Below the pieces are notes generated by a model, which saw nothing but the letters and a program-made list of their open reading frames with translations, was not told the DNA's origin and did no database searches. A stretch of 64,000 nucleotides of DNA from Pontederia crassipes (taxonomy: Eukaryota > Streptophyta > Magnoliopsida > Commelinales > Pontederiaceae). Each line of letters opens with the position of its first letter. The stretch's first letter is position 1. Below, in pieces: positions 1 to 10,188 of the stretch. The translations under genes were made by a program, and so were the position numbers. The DNA lies in NCBI GenBank assembly GCA_030549335.1, contig CM060188.1, forward strand, positions 7,502,001 to 7,566,000, given 5' to 3'.

Positions 1-1000
1 TTGTACTTTAAAAGTATTATTTGATATATTACAAGGTGTTGAATTTTACTTATAAATAAATATGTTCCTAATGAAATTCTTTATTCTTTAAATTTTGAAA
101 ATATTATTATGCTAAAGTAAAGGTAAAAAATCACTGGAAAAATTAATCTACTGGAGAGAGTTTTTTAATTTTCTAAATGATTTTAAAGTGTTTTTTACCT
201 TTTCAAAAGAAATGTCAAAGATTTTTCCAAGTAAAGAAATTGATCCAATTAGAATCAAGTTCACCCTCAATTACAATTACCTTTTCAGTTAAAATCATTT
301 TACTGACGAGGACCGACTAATATATCTGATAAATAATTTCATTGACTATTGCATTATATATATATATATCCTTAAATATTTTCAAACATTTTACAATAGA
401 ATAATTATGTAAACTAATGTAATTTTGTAGACTTTTTATTGGATAATTAATTATTCCTCAATTATGTGTTCATGCACCGAATTGAAAAATTTTCAGTGGT
501 CATGGTGACTAGGAAATGTTTAAAAGGCATGTAAATAATTAGGATTTGCCGAAAATGACCCTAGATCTTCAATATCAGATTCTCCACTACGCAATCATTA
601 TTAATTTTCTTCGAAAGCGATCCACAATGATAAAGTTAACATAATATATAGCTGGAACAAGCGTGCAGCGGCGTGCCACGTCAACATTCGAAAATAAAAA
701 ATTACGAGTTCAAATTTCGCAAATGAGATATATGTACTTCTTTATTTTCAATTTTTAATTTTTTTTACCTTAAATCTCTCGACCTTGCTATGTGAAAAAA
801 ACATAATTGCATCAAGATCCTATGTACCCGAAAAAAAATACATAATAGCATTCAAGAAATTAAATTTGAAGGAAGCAATACAATTGGATTAACAAAATGA
901 GATTTTAACATTCATGAAATTTTAACATCAGAAACACTTTGCTCAAGATCGATCCGGACGAATATATCCTCCAGGAAATATCCCATCGGATTAAGACACC
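1..1000. other. AT-rich flank, no gene
   Basis: This stretch lies downstream (3') of the minus-strand PGG gene. It has stops in all frames and a short TA run near 355-370. It probably holds the 3' UTR and intergenic DNA, but no clear polyadenylation signal could be assigned. Confidence 0.6.
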
Positions 1001-2374
1001 TCAAATGTTATCACGTCTCCTGCCTCGTTTGACACAAAACAGATCAAAGAAGACAACTGCAAGCGCCACGGCGAGGAAAGAGGCACCGACCCCTCGACAC
1101 ACCCAAGTGAATGAATATTCGAAATGTTTTAAGGACCTCTCGGCGCCGTAGACGTAAGTCATCCATATTGCAGGAATACTGATGACTGCAAAGTTCTTAG
1201 CGGTGTGATAGCTAAGCGGCCGGGAGAGCAGAGCAAGAATGATCAACAAAGAGTAGGCAAATGCAAGAGTGTTCAGCCGGAAAAAGTTCATGTATCCATT
1301 GCGGTGCTTGTCGGCGAAGATGGGATCGCCCGCGCCATGTCCGGTGACGTTATTATTAGACGAACCGGCTTTTAGCCAACGTCACGTTGACGTTGAAGTT
1401 GGACAGATTTGAGTTGGAGCTCAAGATGGATGAGAGAGGAGGGTAGAAGCTTATGTTATAATTGGTGGTGGTACTATCTACTACTGCAGTACTCATATTG
1501 CCGGAAGTAGATAGATCCAAGTCGTCCTGCCAGAAACCACCTGGTGGATTCAGCCCGGCTTGGAATGTGATGGTCGCAAACAGTGCTGCCACCACCAGTA
1601 TCCATTCTGGCAACCTTTCCTGGGCTTGTTTTTGTCTTTCTATATTATTCACGGCTTCTCCGGCTTCCTGGTGTCCTGCAAGCGTTGCACCTAATTCGGT
1701 TGGCGGACCGGCGGTTGCATCTCCTGCTGGGGGCGTGGGGGTGGGATCGTCGGAGCTTTCGGTCACAGCAGCTCCAGGTTTCGAGGTGGACATCTTTACA
1801 GGAGGAGGAGTTACTGCTGCTTGTGTTGATCGGAAATGGACGTCCAAAGACGTGGTGCCATCGGAGTGATGGCTCGCCTTCAGCTCCAGCGCGGTTGATC
1901 CCAGCATGAAACGCACGGCCTGCGTCACCCCACAACAATATTAACGTTGGAACGTAAATATTTTGCATTACTATTATTCCCCTCAACAAATAACTGAGGA
2001 ATTTTGAATATTACTGAAAGAAAGCATAACCGTATAACAAAACAATTTAGTCTGATGAATAAAAGAAATTTGATTTTATCAGTGAATGTTTTGTACTGTT
2101 CTTTCTAATGTGATTTTCATAATTGTGCAAGTGCACAACTTTCGTCCTTTGCAATCCAGGGGAAAAAACTAACATGATATATGAACTTAAATTAAAAAAA
2201 TTGACAGATTGGCCAGTGTTCATGCAATATAAAATAGATTTCATTTCGAATCTAAACCGAAGAGAATCCAGAGAAAAAGAACTCTCTTTAGTACTTTACC
2301 TGGAACGGTCGGTTGGCAACGAATACTTGCAAGTCACTGCTTTCGCCCTCGCTGGATAAAAGTTGTAGAGACAT
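1001..2374 (-). CDS. PGG-domain membrane protein (ITN1/ACD6-type, without ankyrin repeats)
   Basis: Known of the family: PGG-domain proteins are plant membrane proteins, often joined to ankyrin repeats and linked to stress and defence signalling. Seen: a first exon at 2374-2300 starts with ATG (MSLQLLSS...), encodes 25 residues and ends at a strong donor (CAG/GTAAAGT). An acceptor (GACGCAG) at 1920 opens exon 2 at 1919 in phase 0. Exon 2 has a Pro/Ala/Thr-rich stretch, then the PGG core (LPEWILVVAALFATITFQAG, then LNPPGGFWQDD). The C-terminal part (HGAGDPIFADKHRNGYMNFF, then three hydrophobic segments) lies in a different frame and stops with TGA at 1001. The two frames meet near 1350-1480. 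Either a short phase-1 intron of about 90-100 bp or a one-base frameshift must be assumed. The expected length is about 300 residues with four membrane segments. No ankyrin repeats are seen upstream. It may be functional or a recent pseudogene. Confidence 0.7.
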
Positions 2375-2447
2375 CGATGCACCAAAAAAAAAAGCTCCTT
2401 TGCGTCAGTTGCCAATGTACCTAATCAATTGGAAGCATTAAGTTCCC

Positions 2448-2770
2448 TGTATACTGTCAGGAATGCTTTCACCTTTTATAATCTAATGATATTTATATGA
2501 AATCATTAATCCCATCAAGTCTAAATATTCATATATGTATATATATATTATGGAAACGACTTAACAAGTCGTCTCTCTCTCTCCATATATATTATCCGAA
2601 AAGAAAAATGTTGCCACCACTTATCCACTTGTAAATATATAAAAGCCGTATACTGTCGAAATGCTTTCACATTTTATAAACTAGTGGTGTTTAACATGAC
2701 ATCATTAACCCCATTGGGTCTAACTATATATGAAAAAAACGACTTAACGAGTCGTCTCTCTCAATATATA
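2448..2770 (-). promoter_or_regulatory. Tandemly duplicated upstream region of the PGG gene with a palindromic motif
   Basis: Two imperfect copies of about 125-145 bp (about 2448-2590 and 2648-2770) share the order: ACTGTC, ATGCTTTCAC, TTTTATAA, CATTAA-CCC, TCTAA, then a palindrome CGACTTAACAAGTCG or CGACTTAACGAGTCG followed by TCTCTCTC. They start about 75 bp upstream of the proposed ATG, so they lie in the promoter or 5' UTR. A regulatory role is inferred only from position, duplication and the palindrome. Confidence 0.5.
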
Positions 2771-3465
2771 CATTATATATGTGTGACATATATATGTTTA
2801 ATATCACACGTCTGTGTGTTGACGCCGAAGGAAAAAAATGTGGCTATGACGGACGTATCCACTACAGCACAAACACTAATTTAATTGATTCCTTAATTAT
2901 CTCTTTCTTTTTAAGTATGATCGGCAAAGACTATCCACGTATTTCGACCGAAAAAGCATGACGATTTTTTGGATCCTTTACGCTTTTTTTTATGTTTTTT
3001 CCTAGTCGGCTCAAAACTGCTGATATGTTCACTAGGACGTTTCACTTTGTCAGTAGTAGTACTTTCCACAAGTTCTACATACCTCATTTTCTTCATCAAT
3101 TTATTAAATAACAAAACAATCCATTTGACTTATAATTTCAGATTGATTGGTCAATAATCCACTGATTCGATCGCACGATATGCGACCAAATCTTTTGTTG
3201 ATCGAGCGCGCGCGCCAAGAAAAAGAAAGGAAGAAAGAAAACGCTGCAACTGTAAGCCTGCAACTTGCAAGAGTGGAAGAGAAAAAAAACATTGAACACT
3301 TTACATTAAAATCAAAGTTAATGTCCAAAATGAAATGATTTATGTTGCTCTCAGGCGACTAATCTGAAGAGTGCACCCTTAAAACTGTGTTGTGCTCTTT
3401 AATATAGTTAATTACTTTGTTAATGCACTTTTAAATAAAGAAACGTACGTAGTTAATGTTTTATT
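2740..3465. repeat. Dispersed repeat, copy 1 (pairs with 34805-35480)
   Basis: This segment aligns along its length, in the same orientation, with 34805-35480. Shared blocks include GCACAAACACTAATTTGATT-like sequence, TTTTAAGTATGA, a TCAAAACTGCT-ATATGTTCACTA block, and GTTAATTACTTTGTTAATGC near the right end. The copies differ by many substitutions and indels. No terminal inverted repeats or LTR ends were found. It sits directly upstream of the PGG gene, so it may be gene-flanking DNA duplicated with a lost paralogue, or an old repeat family. Confidence 0.6.
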
Positions 3466-3795
3466 AGTGTAATTCTATTTATCTTAATTATTTATATGAA
3501 TTCAATGGCGATGCCCCATGGGACACCTTCTTATCCCCTAACTTCTCAACCGTTGGATGATGGGGGATGATTGATCTCTAGTATCCGGTGTAAGATAAAA
3601 ATAAAATAAAATAAAAATAATTTATCTTTATCCCGGATCCATCTCTCTTTTTTTTCCTATACAAAGTGCCGGTGTCATCACTCCTAGTCTAAGCTATTTC
3701 CCTCACTACTGGATCACTATGATGTCAATATGCTATTAGCAACATATAATAGATTCGAGATGTTTCCTTTAGAAAGTTCTCTTGCTCCGCCGTTG
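3466..3795. other. Intergenic, no feature
   Basis: AT-rich spacer between the dispersed repeat and the long-TIR element, with a short AAATAAAATA run near 3600. No coding potential is seen. Confidence 0.5.
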
Positions 3796-4614
3796 GAGTG
3801 AATTTCGTCAAATATTCTTTAATTTTAACATTTTATCAACGTTATCCTCCAACTTCATTTTATAATAAGATTACTCTTTATCTTTTAACATTTTTCACCC
3901 GTTATCATTTTCATCTACAATTGGTCATTCTCCGATTGCATAGTCTACGTGGCGTTCATGTGGTCATTTCCTCTTTCTCCTATGCAAGCGACTGTTTGAC
4001 GTGACAACATTAAAAAATATAATAATAATTAAAAAAAGATGATTTCACACAACCTTCGTCGGCATCTTTTGCCACTCCGCCCTCATCGGCGTCGCCAGAA
4101 ATGACATCATTTTCGACTTCGAGTTCCTCCTCCATGACTCCGTCGCAATGCTCCCCGCAACAAGCTCTTCTCTGACGGGAAGCTTGTCCTACTGCAGCTT
4201 GCCACCACAAAGCCGGCGCTGAACAGCCTTCGTCGCAGAAGGCCCCCTGGCACGTGCAGAAGATCAACCCCTCGCAAGCAAAAGGGTGGGGGCATTGCCC
4301 TCCCTCTGCATTCAATGCCGATGAGGTAGTGCAGGGGAGGGGGCCCCCTCTGCGCGTCCGGCGAGACAGCGTCGGAGGTCCTTAACTTTTTATTTTGTTA
4401 ATGATGCCATGTCGGACTATTGCTTGTATGGAGGAGAGAGAAAATTATTGTGTAGATGCCACGTCAAGGGACGTCCGAAAAATCATTGATAATAGGTGAA
4501 AAGGGTAGTTGGTGAAATAAGCTAAAAGATGGAGGATAGTTTTGTCATAAAGTGAAGTTTGAAGATAGCGTTAGAAAAGTGTTCAAAGTTGAAGGATATT
4601 TGATGTAATTTACC
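3796..4614. mobile_element. Non-autonomous long-TIR element (Mutator-like), copy A
   Basis: The first roughly 190 bases (GTGAATTTCGTCAAATATTC...) align with the reverse complement of the last roughly 190 (GGTAAATTACATCAAATATC...). Both arms contain the phrases 'ATCCTCCAACTTCA', 'ATCTTTTAAC' and 'TTTCACC'. Between the arms is a GC-rich core (about 4060-4380). The same arm consensus recurs at 60274-61800 and 61827-62688, so this is a family. Long TIRs with a foreign-looking GC-rich core are typical of non-autonomous Mutator-like elements. No exact 9-bp target duplication could be read. The minus-strand frame in the core (4010-4315) has no family I recognise. Confidence 0.65.
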
Positions 4615-5689
4615 TCCGTCCACACAAAAAAAATTCCATCGTACAAAAGTACTAATATTTTTAGAATTGGACGGACCTTACTGTTGAGTCGAGATTGGAT
4701 CGGTCAGATCGAATTGAACCAATTTTTTTAAAAAAATAATATTATTTATATAATTTTAAAGATATAATATATGAGTATTGTACTAATAACTTATTAATAA
4801 TAAAATATTAACATAATATAATTTTATTTATTTAAACTCTTAATATTGGTAAATGAAAATTGTCAACATATAAATATTAATAAATTATATTTGATTTTTC
4901 ATAATAATGAGTTGCATTAATATATTTTATTTTGAATCATTTTTTTTATTTTGTAACATTTAATTTTTTATTCCATTTTTATTTCATTTAATCATTTCCT
5001 TTTTCATATTATTCATAATTTAATACTTACCATTTTTATTTTGATTTAATTTTTACCTCTCATTCTTTCCATCCCCTTTGACTTTCCTTCTTGATACTTT
5101 CTCTTTCCTCTTTTATATTTCCTCTTTTGTACTTTTTTTCATATTTAAACCTAAACTGGTTTCATTCTTTTCATAATCATATACTTTCCATTTTAATACT
5201 TTTTTCTATTTAATATTTCCTATATTATATTTTTTTTCAAATTTAAATTTGAACCGAGTTGAATCAGTTTTGCCGATTGACTAATTTTATCCGGTTCAAT
5301 ATTAAAAATGATTTTGACATTTAATAAAACTAGATTAATAATTGATTTATGATTGAATCGATCGATTTGATCGATCTGATTTTAATAATATTGTAAAAAA
5401 TTCATCGTTTAAGTTGGCAAATACAAGAAACAGTGGGCGCAACATTCCAACGATTGAAATGGAGGAGGAATGATAGGTCGGTTCATCTATGATTGCCCAT
5501 TTATCTTTCCCATTCAAAGGTTGTATGACATGCTAAAAAATATTCATATAGGTGTCGACCAATAACGCCTATCAACATAGTTTTTTATGTTCCTCATTGT
5601 TTTGATAAATGCAACCAACGACATGAATACAAAGAATGCTTGTTAGTTCCCACCTCCCGTAGGAACATCCTAAGTTTATATCATAAGTT
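4615..5689. other. AT-rich, probably decayed repeat
   Basis: No gene is seen. Sequences near 4685-4730 (GATCGGTCAGATCGAATTGA) and near 5340-5395 (reverse complement CAGATCGATCAAATCGATCG) look weakly inverted, and 5040-5240 is pyrimidine-rich. This may be an old TIR element, but the ends are not clear. Confidence 0.3.
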
Positions 5690-6800
5690 TGGGAGTTGTT
5701 GTTGTCATTTCGGACATTTGATTCTACGGTGGGATCAATTCCTGAATCACCTGCAATAATAGAGCCAACTGCTGCGATAGCTAGTACAACACCTGTTGCG
5801 ATATATGTTGTGACATTTACTCCGATAGCTACGTCACATCAGGTGCAGCGGATGAGCTCGGAGCATATGGGCCACCTGCATATCCTTCGCTCCTCCTAAG
5901 TACCTGAGCGGCTATGCCGAGACCATGCAGGTATCCTCCTCGTGTTGTGCCGGCCACCTCATCCCAAACAGCAGGGTCTTCTACGAAATAGAAAAATTAT
6001 ACAATCATATAAGCATTATAAATTATATAAATTATATAACATAAAAAAAGACATAAATTAAAAACGTGAATCTCTTTCGAGTAACGTTACCTGGTGGCTG
6101 AGTACTCGGATCATCTTCGTACTTTTTAGCCATCTTCGCATTATACTCATCCTAAAAAATTTAAACATTGCGCATTTGAAAAATAGTTTGCACTAACGTC
6201 AACAACCAAGTGAACATGTGATGAACCTTACCAAAAGCCTAAGAGCAGTGAGTGTGATCAAGTCGTTAGTCTTCCGACTCTTATGCGATCGTAGAGCACG
6301 CGGAAGTCCGCAGGACCGTTTGTTTCTCCTCCTGCAATAAAGCTTCAAATTTTATAAAATAAATATAAGTTGAAAGTTTGATTATTCAAATTTGTATGTA
6401 AATTATCATGCACCGTCGATGCTCGTCAAATCGCATCGACCCACTTTTTTGGATGTGGGCCTCGGGCTTAAAAAATCTGCCAACTCTTGCATTTTCCGAC
6501 TTTCTTTGCGATTGTTCATCCATCATGTATGAAAATCAAATACTTAGACTTTGAAAAATTATAAATTTAATAAAAATAATTTAAATATAAACATACTTAT
6601 CACTTCCTACATAAGAACTCACAAACCGAGCACCTAATATATTTTGGGCATCTTTGTATGCCCTGCTCCAAAGTGAGGCCTACGGATGTGACGACTTTAT
6701 ATAATCGATTTTGGAGGCGTTTCGCAGCCACCTTCTCAAAAGCTCAACATAGGTCACGAACTTGATCAGAGAGGTGGGAAACAAAGCAGCATGCAACCGA
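5690..6800 (-). pseudogene. Decayed plant transposase-like gene (Ptta/En/Spm type)
   Basis: Read on the minus strand, exon-like pieces follow one another: around 6780-6610 a Lys/Arg-rich piece (KVAAKRLQNRLYKVV), around 6540-6410 'NARVGRFFKPEAHIQKSGS', around 6320-6230 'HKSRKTNDLITLTALRLL' ending at a GTAAGG donor, around 6150-6090 'DEYNAKMAKKYEDDPSTQPP' ending at GTAACG, and around 5980-5830 'VWDEVAGTTRGGYLHGLG' followed by a Gly/Pro/Ser-rich tail (YAGGPYAPSSS). This order is typical of the C-terminal half of plant Ptta/En/Spm-type proteins. The pieces lie in different frames with stops between them, so I call a pseudogene. It may belong to the CACTA-like element ending at 12697. Confidence 0.5.
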
Positions 6801-7059
6801 AAATCAATCTTAAATGTCGAACGTTGATATATATTTATACGTATACAAATAAATCTTTTTTTCTTAACTAAGTTTGCAAAGAAGGGCTTTCGCTCTTAAC
6901 ATAACATTACACAATTTCCAAGTAATTAACATAACATTACGGTTATTAACTTTGCATTATAATAATTAACAAAGTATCACATTAATTGACATAGAAAATT
7001 AACTAGGCATTACATAATGGTGGCGAGGCTCGTACCTTCTTACAACCAATCGGCCGAAC

Positions 7060-7355
7060 AACAGGGCGGAGGGAGGTGGAGGCGGAGAAGGAAGGCGGCG
7101 AGCGACAGAGGAGGGCGGCACCTGGCGAAGGAGAGCAGTGACGGAGGAGGAAGGTGGCGGGCAGCGGAGGAGGTGGAAAAGGGCAGAGGAGGGCGGCGGA
7201 GGAAGTGGAAGAGGGCGGCACTGGGCGGAGGAAGGCGGCACCGGGCGGAGGAGGAAGGTGGCGAAGGAAGTGGAAGAGGGCGGAGAAGGGCAGCACCGGG
7301 CGGAGGAGGGCAGCGGCGAAGGAGGAAGGCAGCGAAGGAAGTGGAAGAGGGCGGA
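7060..7355. repeat. Purine-rich GC minisatellite, left block
   Basis: Imperfect repeats built from GGCGGAGGAGG, GTGGAAGAGGGCGG and CACCGGGCGG. The same repeat type resumes at about 9228 after the solo LTR. Long frames on both strands here are by-products of the GGA/GGC periodicity. Confidence 0.7.
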
Positions 7356-9220
7356 TGATGCATGCAAAATACAACATATTTTATATTATTATTTTAGTTA
7401 ATTTTTCTATAATTTGATCATGGCGTGCATCATTTTAGACTATTTTTAGTAATAATTCCGAATTTATCAATTTTAATTATTAATTCTCTAAATATTTTAA
7501 TTGTCGATGGATTAACTTCATATTTTAATTATTCTGCAGGTAAGTCAAATTAACGTCAAATGAGATATATCGGATGTTATCTTAAGGAGTAAAAATGTGA
7601 AGATTTTGAAAAGATTTATCATTACGGCCTGAAATAATTGGGCAAAATAGGAATGAAAGAATGATCTTTACACCCAAAGATCTTACGACTGAAATGATCA
7701 CATGAGGGCGTAAAATTGAGTTTATCACCCTTTTTGGTTAAAGTTACGTCTGACTTGGTTGGGGGTAAAAGCAATGCAACTTGATATTTTTGGGCGTAAC
7801 ATGACATGCATAGTTGGGCGTAATGATTAAAGAAATGTTCGTTTTGTTCGAGATTCGAAGAAGAGGTAAAGATTGAGTCTGTCATTTTGGACGTAATGAC
7901 AAGAAGAACTCATCGTTTTGGCCAAATTTAGAAGAAAAGGAGTAAAGATAAGAATTGTTTATCATTCTGGCCAAGATTTCAAGAAGGGGGTAAAGATAAG
8001 AAGAATCCATACATTTTGGGCGTAATGACCTATGTTTTGGCCGAGAACGAAGAAAAGTTTATCATTTTGTGGCTGGGAACGAAGAGGCACAAAATAGATA
8101 ATCTTTTTATCATTAACCAAAGTTTTATCGACATCGTAAAGTTTATCTCGAAAATTTAAAATTGGTCGTACGATAATCACGACCGCAATCAACTTGAAGT
8201 ATGTCCGCACCTATAAATAGAGGACGAAACCATCAATCTAATATGTGCTTTGAAGTGTGGTTTTCTTCTATGACTAGTCGTGAGCTCTGCAGGCTATGAC
8301 CAAGGGGAGAGAGGTGCGACGGCTAGAGGTTGATCGTGACTCTGATCAAGTCCGAGAGGCTGCCCAACTGTCTGCCCATATTCGATATCTCTATTTTGGG
8401 TGTAATTCTTCCAATTTTAATAATTTATATTTTATTATTTCTTCATAATTTCTAGGATGAACTCCATGTTTTTATATCTTTTATTTTAGGAGATTATTAA
8501 TTGAAGAAAAATGTTTGGACCCTATTTTATTTGTTTTAATCTTTCTGATCAATTATTAATTGTACTTAATGCTTTTATGTTAGTTACTTGAAATTAGGCT
8601 ATACTAGTTTGTGGAGTGCATAATTTCAGAATTCACGATACTAATTTTAATTGATTTTATCTGAAATTAATAATTGACATAAATTTGATAACTAGTGTGT
8701 GGAGAATCAAGTTTGTGTGGTCTATTAATCTATACCAATTTATGGAGTGATTAATAGTCTAGAGAATCAAAATTACTGCGTCTTAATTTTAATATGATTT
8801 GATGTGATGCCAGTTGTGGAGACTTCAATTCTTATTAATTTAAGATAGTTCTACATGATTAGATTGAAAGATGTCAGTCGTGGAGACCGTAAGTTAATCA
8901 TGCTAGATTACTTTAAAGAGTCTCTAATCCCTCTTTAAAGATTAAATTTATTTTTTATGATTCAAATATTTATCATAATCTATTTTCATCCTAAGGCCTA
9001 ACTTCAACACCATTATCTTATCTTATTATTATCTTATTTTCTTTATTTTATTTTGTAATTACAAAACTCAGTTTCAAAATCCATGTTTTCCTCTCTTATT
9101 AATTTATAAATTCAGATATTGAATTAATAATATTTCTCATGGGTTCGACACTCTTACTCCTATTTTCTATATTACTTGAGCGACTAGTGCACTTGCTAGC
9201 GGTTTTATTTTGCTGCATCA
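7356..9220 (+). mobile_element. Solo LTR, Ty3/gypsy Tat/Athila-like
   Basis: The segment begins TGATGCATGCAAAATA and ends TATTTTGCTGCATCA, so it has TG...CA ends with about 15 bp of inverted similarity. It contains a TATA box (8211) and, near the right end, 'GGGTTCGACACTCTTAC' and 'GTGCACTTGCTAGCGG', phrases typical of the 3' part of Tat/Athila-type LTRs. No primer-binding site or coding region follows, so it is a solo LTR. It splits the purine minisatellite. Imperfect internal repeats (TCATTTTGGCC, GGGCGTAATGA, GGGGTAAAGATAAG) fill 7620-8090. No exact 5-bp target duplication was found. Confidence 0.6.
8211..8220 (+). promoter_or_regulatory. TATA box of solo LTR
   Basis: CTATAAATAGAGG lies in the middle of the LTR, where the U3/R boundary of a retrotransposon promoter is expected. 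Confidence 0.5.
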
Positions 9221-9690
9221 TTTTACGCGTCAGCGGAGGAGGGCAACAGCAGAGGACGAAGGCGGCGGAGGAGGTGGAAGAAGGCGACACCGGGTGGAGG
9301 AGGGCAGTGGAGGGTGGTGGAGGAAGGTGGCAGGCGATGGAGGAGGGCGTCATCAGACAAAGGAGCATAGAGGAGGTGGAAGAGGGTGGAGGAGGAAGGC
9401 GGCGGACGGAGCGCAAAGGGAGGATGGCAACAGACGAGGGAGCAAGGCAGCGGAGAAGATGTCGGGGTCATCGGTTGAGGTCAAAGGAGGTGTTGGGGAA
9501 GTTGCCAACGTCGTTGGAGCCATCGACATCGTCAGTCGAAGGAGGGCAGCGGAGCAGGCGGAGGTCGGCGGGGTCGCAGGAGGGCAGCGGAGGAGGGCGG
9601 CGTCCCGTGGTGGCATCAAAGCAAGGCATCAGAGGAGGGCAACAGAGGAGGAGACCGGCGGTCGTAGTCGTCGGTCGGCACAGTCAAAGA
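9221..9690. repeat. Purine-rich GC minisatellite, right block
   Basis: This continues the GGCGGAGGAGGTGGAAGA-type repeat seen left of the solo LTR, degenerating toward 9680 (GTCGTCGG). It is open in several frames on both strands, but the composition is pure repeat. Confidence 0.65.
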
Positions 9691-9859
9691 ACGGAGGTAA
9701 ACCATAAATAGTAAAAAAGTAAAAAAATGGGGAAGAACTTAGGGATTTAAGGTCATTTTTTAGCGTCGTCAACTATTGTGACGCTACTTAGATGTATGTG
9801 ACTCCTAATGGGCGTCGCGAAAATGTCGACGCTATGTAGACGCGTTATTGATTTTTTAA

Positions 9860-10045
9860 AAGTTTACATTATATGTATGTATATCTATATAAATATATAA
9901 TGTATGTATGCATGTATGTTAAGTCTACATATATAAACTATAAGTATATATTCATATGTAGTTCATACGTACATATGTATATATTCATATGCAGTTCATA
10001 TGTATTTCATAAATACATGTGTTACGTCTATATTGTAAGTCCTAA

Positions 10046-10090
<45 letters not shown>

Positions 10091-10180
10091 GTATGTATGT
10101 ATATGTGTGTATATATATATTGTAAGTTTATATTATATGATAAGTTATGCATTATAAGTCTATATATTATAAGTTTACAC
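9860..10180. repeat. TATG/TA microsatellite
   Basis: Runs of TATG, TACATA and TGTA units, with an uninterrupted (TA)n tract at about 10053-10088. The plus-strand frame here (YIYIYIYI) is a microsatellite artefact. Confidence 0.85.
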
Positions 10181-10188
10181 ATTACAAC

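Noticed and set aside
1462-1909. Two plus-strand frames of 108 and 135 residues
   Set aside because: Antisense shadows of the PGG gene exon.
4010-4315. 101-residue Cys-rich minus frame in the long-TIR core
   Set aside because: The Cys spacing fits no zinc-finger or secreted peptide family I know, and it ends inside the TIR. It is left as core sequence only.
6999-7417. Several Pro/Ser-rich minus and Gly/Arg-rich plus frames
   Set aside because: Same purine minisatellite; open on both strands at once.
9139-9711. 190-residue and 165-residue frames rich in Gly/Arg/Glu
   Set aside because: Translations of a GGA/GGC minisatellite; there is no start context, domain or conserved composition beyond the repeat.
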